Of a stretch of 64,000 bases of DNA, positions 10,125-19,522 are shown in pieces. A model generated the notes under the pieces. That model saw only the letters and a list, made by a program, of their open reading frames with translations. It was not told the origin of the DNA and did not search any database. The DNA lies in NCBI RefSeq assembly GCF_010731535.1, contig NZ_AP022581.1, positions 3,419,952-3,483,951 of the forward strand. Direction: 5' to 3'. Origin of the DNA: Mycobacterium lacus (GTDB lineage: Bacteria; Actinomycetota; Actinomycetes; Mycobacteriales; Mycobacteriaceae). Position numbers and translations under genes: made by a program. Positions within the stretch are counted from its first letter, which is position 1. Each line of letters opens with the position of its first letter.

Positions 10125-10862
10125 CTAAGTCCTTAGCAGATAGGTGTCCATGATCCAGCCGTGCCGTGCCCGGGCTTCGGCGCGCAGCGTCGCGATGCGT
10201 GTCCCGACCTCGCCGACCGTGCCGGAAATCAGCAGCTCGTCGCGGGTGCCCAGATAGGCGCCCCACCAGATCCGGGTTTCGGGTGGACACGCCAGAAACG
10301 AGCAGTCCGCGTCGAGCATCACCACGGCCGAGCCCGACACCCCGTGCGCGCGCAGCTGCCGTCCGGTGGTGATGAGAACGGGTTCGCCGACATCGTTGAG
10401 CGGAATGCGGTGTCGAGCGGTCAGCGCTTGCACCGCGGTGACACCCGGAATGACGTCGTAGCTGAGATCGACCTGCGCCGCCACCGCGTCCAGGATGCGC
10501 AGCGTGCTGTCGTACAGCGACGGGTCACCCCAGGCTAGGAAGGCGCCCACGCCGTCGGTTCCCAGTTCGGCGGCGATGGCCGCCGCCCAGATCCGGGCGC
10601 GCGCCGCGTGCCAGTCAGTGACCCCTTCGCGGTAATCACGGCCCGCCCGCCGCGGCGGGTCGGGCAGCTCGACGAATCGGTACCCGGGCTCGCGGATGAA
10701 TCGCGCACAGATCCCCCGCCGCAGCGCCAACAGGTCGCTCTTTGCCTCGCCTTTGTCCATCGCGAAGAACACCTGCGTGTCGTTGAGCGCGTCGATCGCC
10801 TGGACGGTCACGTAGTCGGGGTCCCCGGCGCCGATGCCGATGACGTGAATATGCCGACTCAT
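10125..10862 (-). CDS. cobF: Precorrin-6A synthase (deacetylating), CobF
   Basis: CobF is the S-adenosylmethionine-dependent methyltransferase that methylates C-1 of precorrin-5 and removes the acetyl fragment, giving precorrin-6A in the aerobic cobalamin pathway. The 245-residue protein has the tetrapyrrole methylase fold: [17 protein letters not shown] at the N-terminus (the SAM-binding G-X-G-X-G-D-P motif), [13 protein letters not shown] mid-protein and [18 protein letters not shown]. The GGRQLRAH-like region and C-terminal WIMDTYLL fit CobF rather than CobI, CobJ or CobM. From memory this gene is absent from the M. tuberculosis complex but present in M. canettii, M. marinum and M. kansasii near the same neighbours. 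It appears intact. Confidence 0.93.
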   Translation of the reverse strand: MSRHIHVIGIGAGDPDYVTVQAIDALNDTQVFFAMDKGEAKSDLLALRRGICARFIREPGYRFVELPDPPRRAGRDYREGVTDWHAARARIWAAAIAAELGTDGVGAFLAWGDPSLYDSTLRILDAVAAQVDLSYDVIPGVTAVQALTARHRIPLNDVGEPVLITTGRQLRAHGVSGSAVVMLDADCSFLACPPETRIWWGAYLGTRDELLISGTVGEVGTRIATLRAEARARHGWIMDTYLLRT

Positions 10863-10966
10863 ATCAGGTCAACCTAATCGGGACCGTCAAAGATCTAGTC
10901 GTGACCCCAAGTACCCGATACCATGGGTACCGAGTGCGAACTCCCCCTGATGAAGGGACGTCAGCG

Positions 10967-11887
10967 ATGACCACTGCGGTGAAACCAGGTGGGCCCAAGC
11001 CAGGTGGACCCAGTCGTGAAGAGTTCTCGGAGCGTCTGCTCAAGGGTTCGGTGAAGAAGTCCTACGAACCCGTCGTCGACATCGACTGGGACGCCCCGCT
11101 GGACGCCGACAAGTTCTACCTACCGCCCAAGCTCGTGTCGTTGTACGGCACCCCGATGTGGGACGAGATGACCCGCGAGCAACAAATCGAGCTGTCCCGT
11201 CAGGAACTCGTCAACACGTTGTCGGCCGGGATCTGGTTCGAGAACATGCTCAACCAATCGTTGTTGCGCACGATCCTGCACGAGGACCCCACGAGCTCCT
11301 CGACGCATTACAAGCTGACCGAGCTGGGCGACGAGACGCGGCACATGGTGATGTTCGGCAAGGCCATCGAGCGCATCGGCGCCAAGCCCGTGCGCCCGCG
11401 GCGATTTCACCGCTGGATCATCAACGCGCTGCCGCTGGCGTTCCAGCGGGGCGCGATGCTGTGGGTGGCCGCGCTGATCGGTGAAGAGATTTTCGACTCG
11501 CTGCAACGGCAGATGATGGACGACCCGGAACTGCAGCCAATTATCCAGCGGCTCATGCGGATTCACGTCACCGAAGAGGCCCGCCACATTCAGTTCGCGC
11601 GTGACGGCGCGCGCAGACGCGCGGCCGAGATGCCCCGGTTGAACCGCTGGTTCATGGCCAACATCAACGGGCTGGGCGGGTACTTCTTCAACTACCTGTT
11701 CAGCAATCCGATCCCGTACGCGCGGGCGGGCCTGGACGCAAAGCGGGCCCGAAAAGTGGCCCGCACCAGCCCGCACCGCCGCGAGATGCAGATCGCCGGC
11801 TTCGCTCCCCTGGCGGCGTTTCTGACCGAGGTCGGCCTGATGGGCCCGATCGCGCGCCGCGGCTGGCGGCGCAACAGGTTCCTGTGA
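10967..11887 (+). CDS. AurF-type diiron oxygenase
   Basis: The 306-residue protein is a ferritin-like diiron enzyme of the AurF/p-aminobenzoate N-oxygenase family. Probable metal ligands can be seen: Glu92 (FENML), Glu123 and His126 (DETRH), Glu173/174 (GEEIF), His200, Glu203/204 and His207 (HVTEEARHIQF). This is the seven-ligand pattern of AurF. The ATG at 10967 is preferred over GTG 10901 because it follows GAAGGGA and gives a sensible N-terminus. Known relatives oxidise aryl amines, but most mycobacterial members are uncharacterised, so the substrate is unknown. The stop overlaps the start of the next gene (GTGA), implying coupled translation with the flavin monooxygenase-like protein. Confidence 0.85.
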   Translation: MTTAVKPGGPKPGGPSREEFSERLLKGSVKKSYEPVVDIDWDAPLDADKFYLPPKLVSLYGTPMWDEMTREQQIELSRQELVNTLSAGIWFENMLNQSLLRTILHEDPTSSSTHYKLTELGDETRHMVMFGKAIERIGAKPVRPRRFHRWIINALPLAFQRGAMLWVAALIGEEIFDSLQRQMMDDPELQPIIQRLMRIHVTEEARHIQFARDGARRRAAEMPRLNRWFMANINGLGGYFFNYLFSNPIPYARAGLDAKRARKVARTSPHRREMQIAGFAPLAAFLTEVGLMGPIARRGWRRNRFL

Positions 11888-13059
11888 CGCCGTCCCGTCG
11901 CCGCATCGTCGTCGTTGGCGCTCGCGAAACCGCCGGGCCGCTGGACGTGGACCTGGCGCTTGCCAGCCACGATGTCGTTAGTTCGGTGTTCGACGACGCA
12001 ACCGACACTTGGGTCCTCACCACGTCCGGCGGCGAGAGTTACCGGGCCGACGTCGTCGTCGCCGCCCAACTGTCGGTGTTCGTCCCGTGGATACCGGACC
12101 TCCCCGGCGTCTTCGGGGGCGAGTCTTTTCACGCGGCGGCGTGGGACCCCGATTTCGATCCGTCCGGCAAGCACGTCGCGGTGATCGGCACCGACGCCGC
12201 CGTCGCACACCACATCGGCCGGCTGACCGAATCGGCAAGATCGGTAACCGCGTTCGCCTACCCACCACGTCGGTTTGTCACCGAACTGCCGCTGCCGGCG
12301 ACGCGCGCCGGACGGTGGTGGCGCCGCCACGCGCGACATGAGCGGCCGTCGGCGGTCCGCCTGACAAAATCGGCGATCGGCGTGCTGACCTCCTCGGGTA
12401 TCCGCACCAGCGACGGCGTCGACCACCGCGCCGACGCCATCATCTACGGCACCGGGTTTTCGGTTCCCGATCAGGTCCGCGATGAGACCCTGGTCGGTAC
12501 CCGCGGACTGACCATCCGGCAGGCCTGGCACGACGGCATGGAGCCCTTTCTCGGGGTGGCCGTTCGCGGCTTTCCCAACTACTTCTTCATCACCGGTCCC
12601 GATGCTGGCGCACAGGCACGCTACGTCGCCGCGTGCCTTAACCTCATGAGCCGCACGGCCAGCCGCCGCATCGAGGTGCGCGGCAGCAGCCAACAGGTGT
12701 TCAACGAGCGCGCCCAACTCCGGCCCGTCCAGGCGCCTCGGGCCGCAGCCGCATTCGACCTGTCATCCGGCGCCGCGGACGACGACGTCTACGACGGCGC
12801 GGCGACGCTGGAGTTAGCCGGCACCCGCCATCCGGTGCGCGTGCGGCTGACCGGTCACCTCGACCCCATCGACGGCAATTACCACTGGCAAGGGACCATT
12901 TTCGATCCCCTTCCGCAGGACTCGGTCACGCAGGGGCGGGCGGCCACACTTTCGGTGGGCCAGCGCAGCACACCCGCACGCATCGTTGAACGGACGCCGT
13001 GGGGCACGCACTCGGTCGCCGGGGTGGGTGCCCCGCCCTACGCCCGCAGCGGCCGTTGA
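11884..13059 (+). CDS. Flavin monooxygenase-like protein with C-terminal DUF4873-type domain, FAD motif missing
   Basis: The 391-residue protein resembles the later part of Baeyer-Villiger/FMO-type monooxygenases: PWIPDLPGVFGGESFHAAAW followed by an NADPH-binding segment KHVAVIGTDAAVAHHIGRL and DAIIYGTGF. The C-terminal ~110 residues (YDGAATLELAGTRHPVRVRL...) look like the domain found attached to mycobacterial monooxygenases (DUF4873). It corresponds to Rv0943c. The odd point is the N-terminus: RRRIVVVGARE begins like a Rossmann strand but has no GxGxxG and jumps within about 20 residues to sequence usually found about 100 residues into the family. FAD binding is therefore doubtful unless supplied otherwise. 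The gene overlaps the AurF-type gene by 4 bases. Confidence 0.75.
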   Translation: MTPSRRRIVVVGARETAGPLDVDLALASHDVVSSVFDDATDTWVLTTSGGESYRADVVVAAQLSVFVPWIPDLPGVFGGESFHAAAWDPDFDPSGKHVAVIGTDAAVAHHIGRLTESARSVTAFAYPPRRFVTELPLPATRAGRWWRRHARHERPSAVRLTKSAIGVLTSSGIRTSDGVDHRADAIIYGTGFSVPDQVRDETLVGTRGLTIRQAWHDGMEPFLGVAVRGFPNYFFITGPDAGAQARYVAACLNLMSRTASRRIEVRGSSQQVFNERAQLRPVQAPRAAAAFDLSSGAADDDVYDGAATLELAGTRHPVRVRLTGHLDPIDGNYHWQGTIFDPLPQDSVTQGRAATLSVGQRSTPARIVERTPWGTHSVAGVGAPPYARSGR

Positions 13060-13543
13060 GCCGTGTGCCCGACCGGGGCGACGGGATGGCGTGCTCTGCG
13101 GATTTGTTCAGCGTTTCGCCTCGCATCGGTTGAATCCGGATAGGCTGGGTACATCTCGGATTGGAGGTTGGCCGCCCGCGTGGAGTGGGTAACCCCTTTT
13201 GAGTGGCGCGTGCTGCGGCAGACGATACAGACGAGAACGGCATGTTCGGCGTGGTAGGGGTCGGTGCTTCGGGCGGGCTGGGTCGGGGCATAGACCCGAC
13301 CCCCGTCCGGCTCGCTGCGCAACCATGGATGCGTGGCCGACTCACGCTTTCCGGATCTTCCAGCTGCCCTGCGATGCGTGGCGCCATCGACGCCACGCCT
13401 TGTTCCCCGAGCAAGGCGATCCGAAGATAGACCTTGTGCTCCGGAAGAAGGGGCCGCATCCTCTAGCAATTGGCGGGGCAGGAGCTCAAGGAGCACGAGA
13501 TGGAGCCGGACGGCAGGATGGGACTTGAGGGGGGGTGGTTCCG
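13060..13543. other. Intergenic region with two hairpins, no supported gene
   Basis: About 480 bases lie between the monooxygenase-like gene and the STAS/ATPase gene. Two perfect 8-bp hairpins are present: GGGTCGGG/CCCGACCC at 13280-13302 and GCGTGGCG/CGCCACGC at 13376-13398. Neither has a T-run. Short open frames here lack recognisable motifs, and I could not identify a remnant of a known gene. Confidence 0.5.
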
Positions 13544-14308
13544 GTGAGTGCGGTGGCTAAGTCGCCGACCTCGCTGACTATCTCGACGCGCACGGAGCAG
13601 TCGCTGATCGCCCTGACCGCCGATGGTGTGCTCAACGCCGCCAACTCCGCGACGCTCCGCGACAGCATCATGCAGGCGACGCTCGATGAGCCCTCCGCCG
13701 TCATCGTCGACGTCACCACGCTTCAGGTGCCCGACGAAACGGCATGGTCGGTCTTCGTCAGTGCGCGCTGGCAAGTCGACACCCGGCCCGGCGTCCCGAT
13801 CGTGCTCGTGTGCGCCAATCGCGCGGCCCGCGAGGCGATCACCCGCGGTGGAGTCACGCGTTTCATCCCGGTGTACCCGACCGCGAAGGGTGCGGTGAAG
13901 GCCATCGATCGGCTCGCGCGTCGCAGGGTCCAGCATGCCCAGGCGAAGCTGCCCGCCAGCCTGAACAGCCTTCGCGAGTCGCGCCAGCTGGTCCGCGACT
14001 GGTTCACCTCGTGGTCGAAGCCCCGGCTGATCCCGGTGGCTCTGGTGGTTGTCAACGTGTTCGTGGAAAACGTGCTGGAGCACACCGGGAGCGAACCGGT
14101 GATGAGGATCGAATGCGACGGGTCGACAGCCACCATCGCGGTGTCCGACGGCAGCAGCGCGCCCGCGGTCCGGCTGCCGTCTCCCCCGAAGGGAATCGAC
14201 GTGTCCGGCCTGGCCATCGTCGCCGCGTTGTCACGCGCCTGGGGCAGCACCCCGACCTCGTCCGGCAAGACGGTCTGGGCAGTCATCGGCCCCGAGAACC
14301 AGCTCTAG
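13544..14308 (+). CDS. Fused STAS / histidine-kinase-like ATPase protein (RsbW-type regulator)
   Basis: The 254-residue protein corresponds to Rv0941c. Residues ~10-115 form a STAS (anti-anti-sigma-like) domain with [19 protein letters not shown] at 53-71. Residues ~145-252 form a GHKL-type ATPase like anti-sigma kinases, with the N box [10 protein letters not shown] (171-180), the G1-like VSDGSS (200-205) and the G2-like [13 protein letters not shown] (222-234). In the STAS part the usual D-S-S-G phospho-acceptor position reads D-E-T-A, leaving Thr67 as the only candidate. The GTG at 13544 follows a GAGGGGGG ribosome site. It may act in partner-switching control of a sigma factor, but its partner is not known. 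Confidence 0.8.
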   Translation: MSAVAKSPTSLTISTRTEQSLIALTADGVLNAANSATLRDSIMQATLDEPSAVIVDVTTLQVPDETAWSVFVSARWQVDTRPGVPIVLVCANRAAREAITRGGVTRFIPVYPTAKGAVKAIDRLARRRVQHAQAKLPASLNSLRESRQLVRDWFTSWSKPRLIPVALVVVNVFVENVLEHTGSEPVMRIECDGSTATIAVSDGSSAPAVRLPSPPKGIDVSGLAIVAALSRAWGSTPTSSGKTVWAVIGPENQL

Positions 14309-14372
14309 CCACGTGCGGTTCAACTACGCGGAGGGATTGACGGACCCGGCCGCACGATCTAGAGGAGCAACC

Positions 14373-15290
14373 ATGGCACGAACCGAGCGCGACACGTGGG
14401 ACTTGGCCAACAGTGTGGGGGCCACCGCCACCATGGTCGCCGCCGCCCGGGCCGCCGCGAGCCGACGTCCACAGCCGGTGATCAGCGATCCATTCGCCGA
14501 GCCACTGGTGCGCGCGGTGGGCCTGGACCTGTTCACCCGGATCGCTGCCGGCGAGCTGGATGCCACCGACACCGACGGAAATCTGGGGTTCCCGAGGATG
14601 ATCGACACGTTCGCCGCCCGCGCCGTGTTCTTCGACGACTACTTCGCCGAGGCCGGCAAGGCGGGCCTGCAGCAGGTCGTCATCGTGGCGTCGGGGCTGG
14701 ATTCCCGCCCATACCGGCTTTCGTGGCCGGCAGGGACGACCGTGTACGAGATCGATCAGCCCGAAGTGCTCGAGTTCAAGACCTCGACGCTGGCCAAGCT
14801 CGGCGCTGTGTCCAACGCCGAGCACCGCGCCGTGGGCATAGACCTGCGCGACGACTGGCCGGCGGCGCTGCAGGGGGCCGGCTTCGATACCGACCAACCG
14901 ACCGCGTGGCTCGCCGAAGGGCTCCTGATCGGCTTTCTGCCGCAGGAAGCCGAAGTTCGGTTGCTGGACAACATCGTCTCGCTCAGCGGCGCGGGCAGCC
15001 GGCTGGCCGCCGACTATGGGCAGGTCGCGGGTCAGTCCGAGCAGGCCCAGCAACAGGCCCGGCTCATGACCGACCGATGGCGCGCACTCGGCTTGGATCT
15101 CGACATCGCCGCCCTGACCTATCCCGGTGAACACACCGACGTCGCGGCGCACCTGTCGGCGCACGGGTGGAGCACGATCACGTCCGACCTCGCGGAGCTC
15201 TTCATCGCCGCCGGGCTGGCCCCCCTGGGCGATGCCGACCGGCAGGGTCCGGCCAACTCGATCGGTTTCGTGCGCGCCGTGGCTCCCTAG
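14373..15290 (+). CDS. Class I SAM-dependent methyltransferase (mycobacterial TIGR00027 type)
   Basis: The 305-residue protein is one of the large mycobacterial family of putative S-adenosylmethionine-dependent methyltransferases related to leucine carboxyl methyltransferases. It begins [26 protein letters not shown] and carries the SAM-binding signature [14 protein letters not shown] followed by [13 protein letters not shown] and [10 protein letters not shown]. The ATG at 14373 follows GAGGAG at 14362-14367, so this start is preferred over the in-frame ATG 60 bases upstream. The substrate is unknown. It is convergent with the FAH/MBL gene, leaving 7 bases. A truncated relative lies at 21715. 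Confidence 0.9.
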   Translation: MARTERDTWDLANSVGATATMVAAARAAASRRPQPVISDPFAEPLVRAVGLDLFTRIAAGELDATDTDGNLGFPRMIDTFAARAVFFDDYFAEAGKAGLQQVVIVASGLDSRPYRLSWPAGTTVYEIDQPEVLEFKTSTLAKLGAVSNAEHRAVGIDLRDDWPAALQGAGFDTDQPTAWLAEGLLIGFLPQEAEVRLLDNIVSLSGAGSRLAADYGQVAGQSEQAQQQARLMTDRWRALGLDLDIAALTYPGEHTDVAAHLSAHGWSTITSDLAELFIAAGLAPLGDADRQGPANSIGFVRAVAP

Positions 15291-15297
15291 GGGCGCC

Positions 15298-17232
15298 TTA
15301 GCCGCGTTTGGCCAGCCAGTCGGCCTGCATCGCGATCAGCGCCATCAGCTCGAGCCGCGGGGTGTTGCCGGGATCGAGTTCGCGGTAGCGCTGATAGACG
15401 TTGACGACGACCCGTTCGCAGTCCAGCCAGGCCGCGTACTCGCCGAGGTCGATAGTCGCGGCGGCCTCGGCGAACGACAGCCCCTTGCGGTAGGCGGCCT
15501 CGGCTTGTTCGGCGACGTGGACGAGATACCCGCGGACGGCACGGATCCCGTCCGGGTCGGTGACCGGGCCGTGGCCGGGCACAACCGAGGGCGCGTCCAG
15601 CGCGATCATCGCGTCGCAGGCCGCGACCCAGTTGGCGATCGGTCCGGCCCAGACGATCGGCGTGCAGCCGACGAACAACAGGTCCCCGGCGAACAGCACA
15701 CCGGCGTCGGGCACGTGTGCGACCGAGTCGGCGGCGGTGTGAGCGGGACCAAGGTTGTACAGGTCCACCCGCCTGCCACCGACGTCGACGGACAGGCCGT
15801 GGTCGAAGGTCTCGTCGGCGTTGCGCACCGTGATGCCGCTGAAGTCGAAGTGCCCGAAGCGCTCCCGCGCATACCGGGTCGCGATGGGCCCGAGGTCGGC
15901 GGTCTGCAGCATGGCCAGCATCTCCGGGCGCATCCCATGCGCGATTTCCTCGGCCGTGCCCTTGGCCGCGATGATCCGGACCGAGGCGTCCAGCAATTGG
16001 TTGCCGTGGGTGTGGTCGCCGTTGGCGTGGGTGATCAGCGCGTCGGAGATGGGCGCCCGATCCGTGATGGGCCGCATCGCCCCCAGCATCTCGCGGGTCA
16101 GCGCCAGGTCGAACAACGTGTCCACCAGCAGCGACGCGCCGTCGCCGGCGACCAGCCCGGCGTTGCTGAAGCCGTATCCCCCGTCCGGCAGCGTCCACGC
16201 CCACACCCGGTCGGCGACCTGGTGCAGCCCGCGCGTGTAGGGCACCTTCGCCGCCGCCCGGTTGACCCGGGGTCCTTCGGGCGGGGCGTCCGGATTCCGG
16301 CGGGGAGCCAACGGAATTGGCGGCCCGCTCGCGCGCACGGTCTGGCGGGTCTCGCCCAGCCCCTCGACCCGCAGCGTGACCACGTCGCCGTCGCGTAACC
16401 ACCCCGGGAACGCCTCGAGGTTTCGCAGGTGCTCGACGAGCGTGCAGGTGGGCACCGTGCCGGAGCCGAACACGTCACCGGGGTTCAGCGTCACGCCGCG
16501 CGAGGCATAGGAGATGACTTCGCCGAAGCTCCAGTCCATCGTGCCCGTCGAGCCGGTGCCGATCACCGCGTCGTTGACCAGGGCGGTCACCCGCAGGCCC
16601 AGCTTTCCGTCGCGGAAGTACGGCTCCAGTTCATCCGGCGTGACCAGATACGGGCCGAGGGTGACCCCGCTGTCCTTGCCCTTGGCCTGGCCGATGCGCA
16701 ATTGGCCCTCCAACTGCTGCAGGTCACGCGCGGACCAGTCGTTGAAGATCGTGTAGCCGATTATCGCCTGTTCGGCCTGCTTCACCGACAGGTCCTTGCC
16801 GGGTGTTCCGACGACCGCAGCGATCTCCAATTCGAAGTCCTGCCAGGCACTTCCAGGCGCCATGGGCGCGTCGTCGTAGGGGCCCAGCACGGTCGACGGG
16901 CACGCGAAGTAGAACGCCGGGATGCGATACCAGGTGTCGAGGAGCGCCCGGCCGCCGCCCATCGCCTCCTGGCAATTGCGCATGTGGTCCAGAAAGCACA
17001 GGGAGTCGCGGATCGACGGTGGGCGCGGGATGGGCGCCGCCAGTGACACCTCGTCGAGACGGGCCACCGCGGCCGGTGAGCGCAGCGTGTCCTCACCGGC
17101 CTCGCGCAGCCCGTCGGCGCCGCGCCCGACCAGGTCGAGCAGCGTGACTCCCGGTGGAAGCGCGTGGATTTCGCTACCGGAAAGCACTCCGGTGCGTTCG
17201 CCGTCGGCACTTCGATAGGTCACCCACTTCAT
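15298..17232 (-). CDS. Fumarylacetoacetate hydrolase / metallo-beta-lactamase-fold fusion protein
   Basis: The 644-residue bifunctional protein has the same length as Rv0939. Residues ~1-310 form a fumarylacetoacetase/HpaG-type domain with FLDHMRNC, WQDFELEIAAVVG, FNDWSARDLQQLE and GDVFGSGTVPTCTLVE, which in relatives opens or isomerises dioxo acids from aromatic catabolism. Residues ~330-640 form a metallo-beta-lactamase hydrolase domain with the metal motif H-A-N-G-D-H (LITHANGDHTHGN), GDLLFVG and PGHGPVTDP. The substrate of the fusion is unknown. Its ATG overlaps the ligD stop by 4 bases, so it is translated from the ligD transcript. That link to DNA repair is positional only. Confidence 0.88.
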   Translation of the reverse strand: MKWVTYRSADGERTGVLSGSEIHALPPGVTLLDLVGRGADGLREAGEDTLRSPAAVARLDEVSLAAPIPRPPSIRDSLCFLDHMRNCQEAMGGGRALLDTWYRIPAFYFACPSTVLGPYDDAPMAPGSAWQDFELEIAAVVGTPGKDLSVKQAEQAIIGYTIFNDWSARDLQQLEGQLRIGQAKGKDSGVTLGPYLVTPDELEPYFRDGKLGLRVTALVNDAVIGTGSTGTMDWSFGEVISYASRGVTLNPGDVFGSGTVPTCTLVEHLRNLEAFPGWLRDGDVVTLRVEGLGETRQTVRASGPPIPLAPRRNPDAPPEGPRVNRAAAKVPYTRGLHQVADRVWAWTLPDGGYGFSNAGLVAGDGASLLVDTLFDLALTREMLGAMRPITDRAPISDALITHANGDHTHGNQLLDASVRIIAAKGTAEEIAHGMRPEMLAMLQTADLGPIATRYARERFGHFDFSGITVRNADETFDHGLSVDVGGRRVDLYNLGPAHTAADSVAHVPDAGVLFAGDLLFVGCTPIVWAGPIANWVAACDAMIALDAPSVVPGHGPVTDPDGIRAVRGYLVHVAEQAEAAYRKGLSFAEAAATIDLGEYAAWLDCERVVVNVYQRYRELDPGNTPRLELMALIAMQADWLAKRG

Positions 17233-19484
17233 TCGCGCACCACCTCATTCGGCTTTTTGTCCTGCCGCAGCCCGCGCCAGCTGGTTTGGCGCAGCCGGTT
17301 GTCCGGAGTCCACTCGCTGTAACGCACCTCGCCGACCAGCGCCGGTTTCACGAACGTGACCCCCCTGGCGTCACGTGTGGGAAGCGGGGCGTCGAACGGA
17401 GATTCGTCGGTGTGCAGCGGCGCCAGCGCCTCCTTGAGGTTGGCGAGGTCGCGCTCGGTGAAGCCGGTGCCGACCCGGCCGGCGTAATGCAGGCCGCCGG
17501 GACCGGGTATGCCCATCAACAGCGAGCCGATGCCGCTGCTGCGTCCGCCCTCGCCGACCCGCCAGCCGCCGATAACGACTTCCTGGGTGTTCCAGTGCTT
17601 GTCCTTGATCCACGACGCCGAGCGCCGGCCGGGTTGATAGTTGGAGTCGCGTCTCTTGGCGATCACGCCCTCCCACCCGCGCGTGCGGGAGTACTCCAGC
17701 GCGTCCGCCCCGTCTCCAGGTAGCAGCTCGGGAACGACGAGATCCGTTCCGCTGGACAAGGTTTCCAGCAGCTTGCGCCGGTCGAGGTAGCGGGCCCGCA
17801 GCAGTGAGCGTCCGTCGAGGTAGAGCAGGTCGAACGCCCAGAATTCGATGCGGGTGGCGCGGCCCCGGTTCTGCATTTCGGTGAAGCTGGGCACGCCGGC
17901 CCGGTCGAGCGCGACGACTTCGCCATCGAGCACCACGTGATGGTCCGCCAGATCGGTTGCCAACGAGCGCAATTGGGGATACTCGCCGGTGACGTCACGT
18001 CCGCTGCGCGATCGCAGCCGCAGGGTCCCGTGATCGGCCTCGACCAGGAGCCGGTAGCCGTCCCACTTGCCCTCGAAGGCCCACTGACCCGCCTTCAGAC
18101 CGGCCACCGAACCGTGGGTGCAGAGCATCGGCGCCAGCGCGCCGAACTCGAAGACCTTCTGGTCTTTCATTCGGTGCGCCAGCCAGTGGTCACCGTTGGT
18201 CTGAATCAGCGCGTACCGCCCGGAGATCCGGCTGCCGTGCAAAGTAACGATCACCTCGTCGTCGCGGAACTTCTCGGCCTCGTAGGTGCCGGAATCCCAG
18301 ATGATCACCCTGCCGGCGCCGTATTCGCCCTTGGGGATGGTGCCCTCGAACGTGGCGTACTCCAGCGGATGATCCTCGGTGTGTACCGCCAGATGGTTCA
18401 CCGACGTGGTCTCGGGCAGGTTCTTGGGCACCGCCCAGGACACCAGCACGCCATCTCGTTCCAGCCGAAAGTCGTAGTGCAGCCGACGGGCATGGTGCTC
18501 CTGGATGACGAACGTATTGCCCGGGCCGGTAACGGGTTTCGCGCTCGGCACCGGCTCGGGTGTTTTCGATGCGTCACGCATGCCGCGGTATTTGGTCAAC
18601 CGGTCCCGGCTGGGCAGGCCGGCGTCCAGGGGGGCGAGCAGATCCCCATCCCGGGTGACCCGGGCCAGCACCTCGTCGTAGCGCAGCTGACCCAGCTCGG
18701 GGTCGTCGAGTTCCTCCCAACCGCGTGGCGCCGCGACCGTCGGATGCTCCCGGCCACGCAGCGAGTACGGCGCGATGGTGGTCTTCGAGCCGTTGTTCTG
18801 GCTCCAGTCCAGGAACACCTTTCCCGCCCGCAGGCTCTTGGTCATGGCCGAGGTGACCAACTTGGGCATCGCCTTTTCCAGTTGCCGCGCAACGCGTTTG
18901 GCCAGCACGGTGGCGCCCGCGCTGCTCACCGGTTCGTCCAGCGGCGCATACAGGTGCAGCCCTTTGCTGCCGCTGGTAACCGGGAACGTGGTGAGTCCGA
19001 TATCGGCGATGAGTTCCCGGACCGCACGTGCCACCTCGGTCAGCTGGGCCATGGTCACGCCCTCGCCGGGGTCCAGGTCGAACACCAATCGTGTTGCCGG
19101 GCCCGGCTTCAGTCGTTCCCCGCTTCGCGTCCACTCGGCGACAAACCGCCACTGTGGCACGTGTACCTCCAGCGCCGCCTGCTGCGCGATCCAGGCCAGT
19201 CCGGCGACGCTGTCGATGATCGGATACATCGTGGTTCCGGACCGGTGCGTCACGCTCGCGCGTGGCAGCCAGGCAGGTGCCGACGACGCCAGCTGCTTTT
19301 CGAAGAACGAGGCTTGGTCGACGCCGTTGGGCCAGCGCTTGCGGGTTGCCGGACGCCCGGCGATGTGCGGGACCATGACCTCGGCGATGCCGGTGTAATA
19401 GTCGAAGACGTCTCGCTTTGTGGTTCCGGTCGCGGGATACAGCACCTTGTCGGCGTTGGTCAGCTTCACCGATGGTCCCGCCAT
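17229..19484 (-). CDS. ligD: Multifunctional NHEJ DNA ligase D
   Basis: LigD and Ku make up the bacterial non-homologous end-joining machine. The 751-residue protein has the mycobacterial domain order: polymerase/primase (about 1-290; VKLTNADKVLYPATG, LVFDLDPGEGV with the catalytic Asp pair, SGSKGLHLY), 3'-phosphoesterase (about 300-440; FVIQEHHARRLHYDFRLERD, HPLEYATFEGTIPKGEYGAG) and ATP-dependent ligase (about 460-751; catalytic Lys473 in EGKWDGYR, EGVIAKRRDS, WIKDKH). The ATG at 19484 gives MAGPSVKLTNADK, matching the family start; upstream sequence belongs to a hairpin. It is divergent from ku with 526 bases between the start codons, more than in H37Rv, because of inserted remnants. Confidence 0.96.
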   Translation of the reverse strand: MAGPSVKLTNADKVLYPATGTTKRDVFDYYTGIAEVMVPHIAGRPATRKRWPNGVDQASFFEKQLASSAPAWLPRASVTHRSGTTMYPIIDSVAGLAWIAQQAALEVHVPQWRFVAEWTRSGERLKPGPATRLVFDLDPGEGVTMAQLTEVARAVRELIADIGLTTFPVTSGSKGLHLYAPLDEPVSSAGATVLAKRVARQLEKAMPKLVTSAMTKSLRAGKVFLDWSQNNGSKTTIAPYSLRGREHPTVAAPRGWEELDDPELGQLRYDEVLARVTRDGDLLAPLDAGLPSRDRLTKYRGMRDASKTPEPVPSAKPVTGPGNTFVIQEHHARRLHYDFRLERDGVLVSWAVPKNLPETTSVNHLAVHTEDHPLEYATFEGTIPKGEYGAGRVIIWDSGTYEAEKFRDDEVIVTLHGSRISGRYALIQTNGDHWLAHRMKDQKVFEFGALAPMLCTHGSVAGLKAGQWAFEGKWDGYRLLVEADHGTLRLRSRSGRDVTGEYPQLRSLATDLADHHVVLDGEVVALDRAGVPSFTEMQNRGRATRIEFWAFDLLYLDGRSLLRARYLDRRKLLETLSSGTDLVVPELLPGDGADALEYSRTRGWEGVIAKRRDSNYQPGRRSASWIKDKHWNTQEVVIGGWRVGEGGRSSGIGSLLMGIPGPGGLHYAGRVGTGFTERDLANLKEALAPLHTDESPFDAPLPTRDARGVTFVKPALVGEVRYSEWTPDNRLRQTSWRGLRQDKKPNEVVRE

Positions 19485-19522
19485 GGTGCCAACGTAACCC
19501 GTGCAGGGCCCGCAGTACGCCG

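Noticed and set aside
13113..13152. GTTT ... GGGTAC as a SigF promoter before the STAS/ATPase gene
   Set aside because: The spacing between the boxes is 30 bases, far from the 15-17 required, and it lies nearly 400 bases upstream of the start.
13199..13534. Possible small genes in the 13.1-13.5 kb spacer
   Set aside because: Several short frames exist on both strands but none has a recognisable motif, ribosome site or similarity I can recall.
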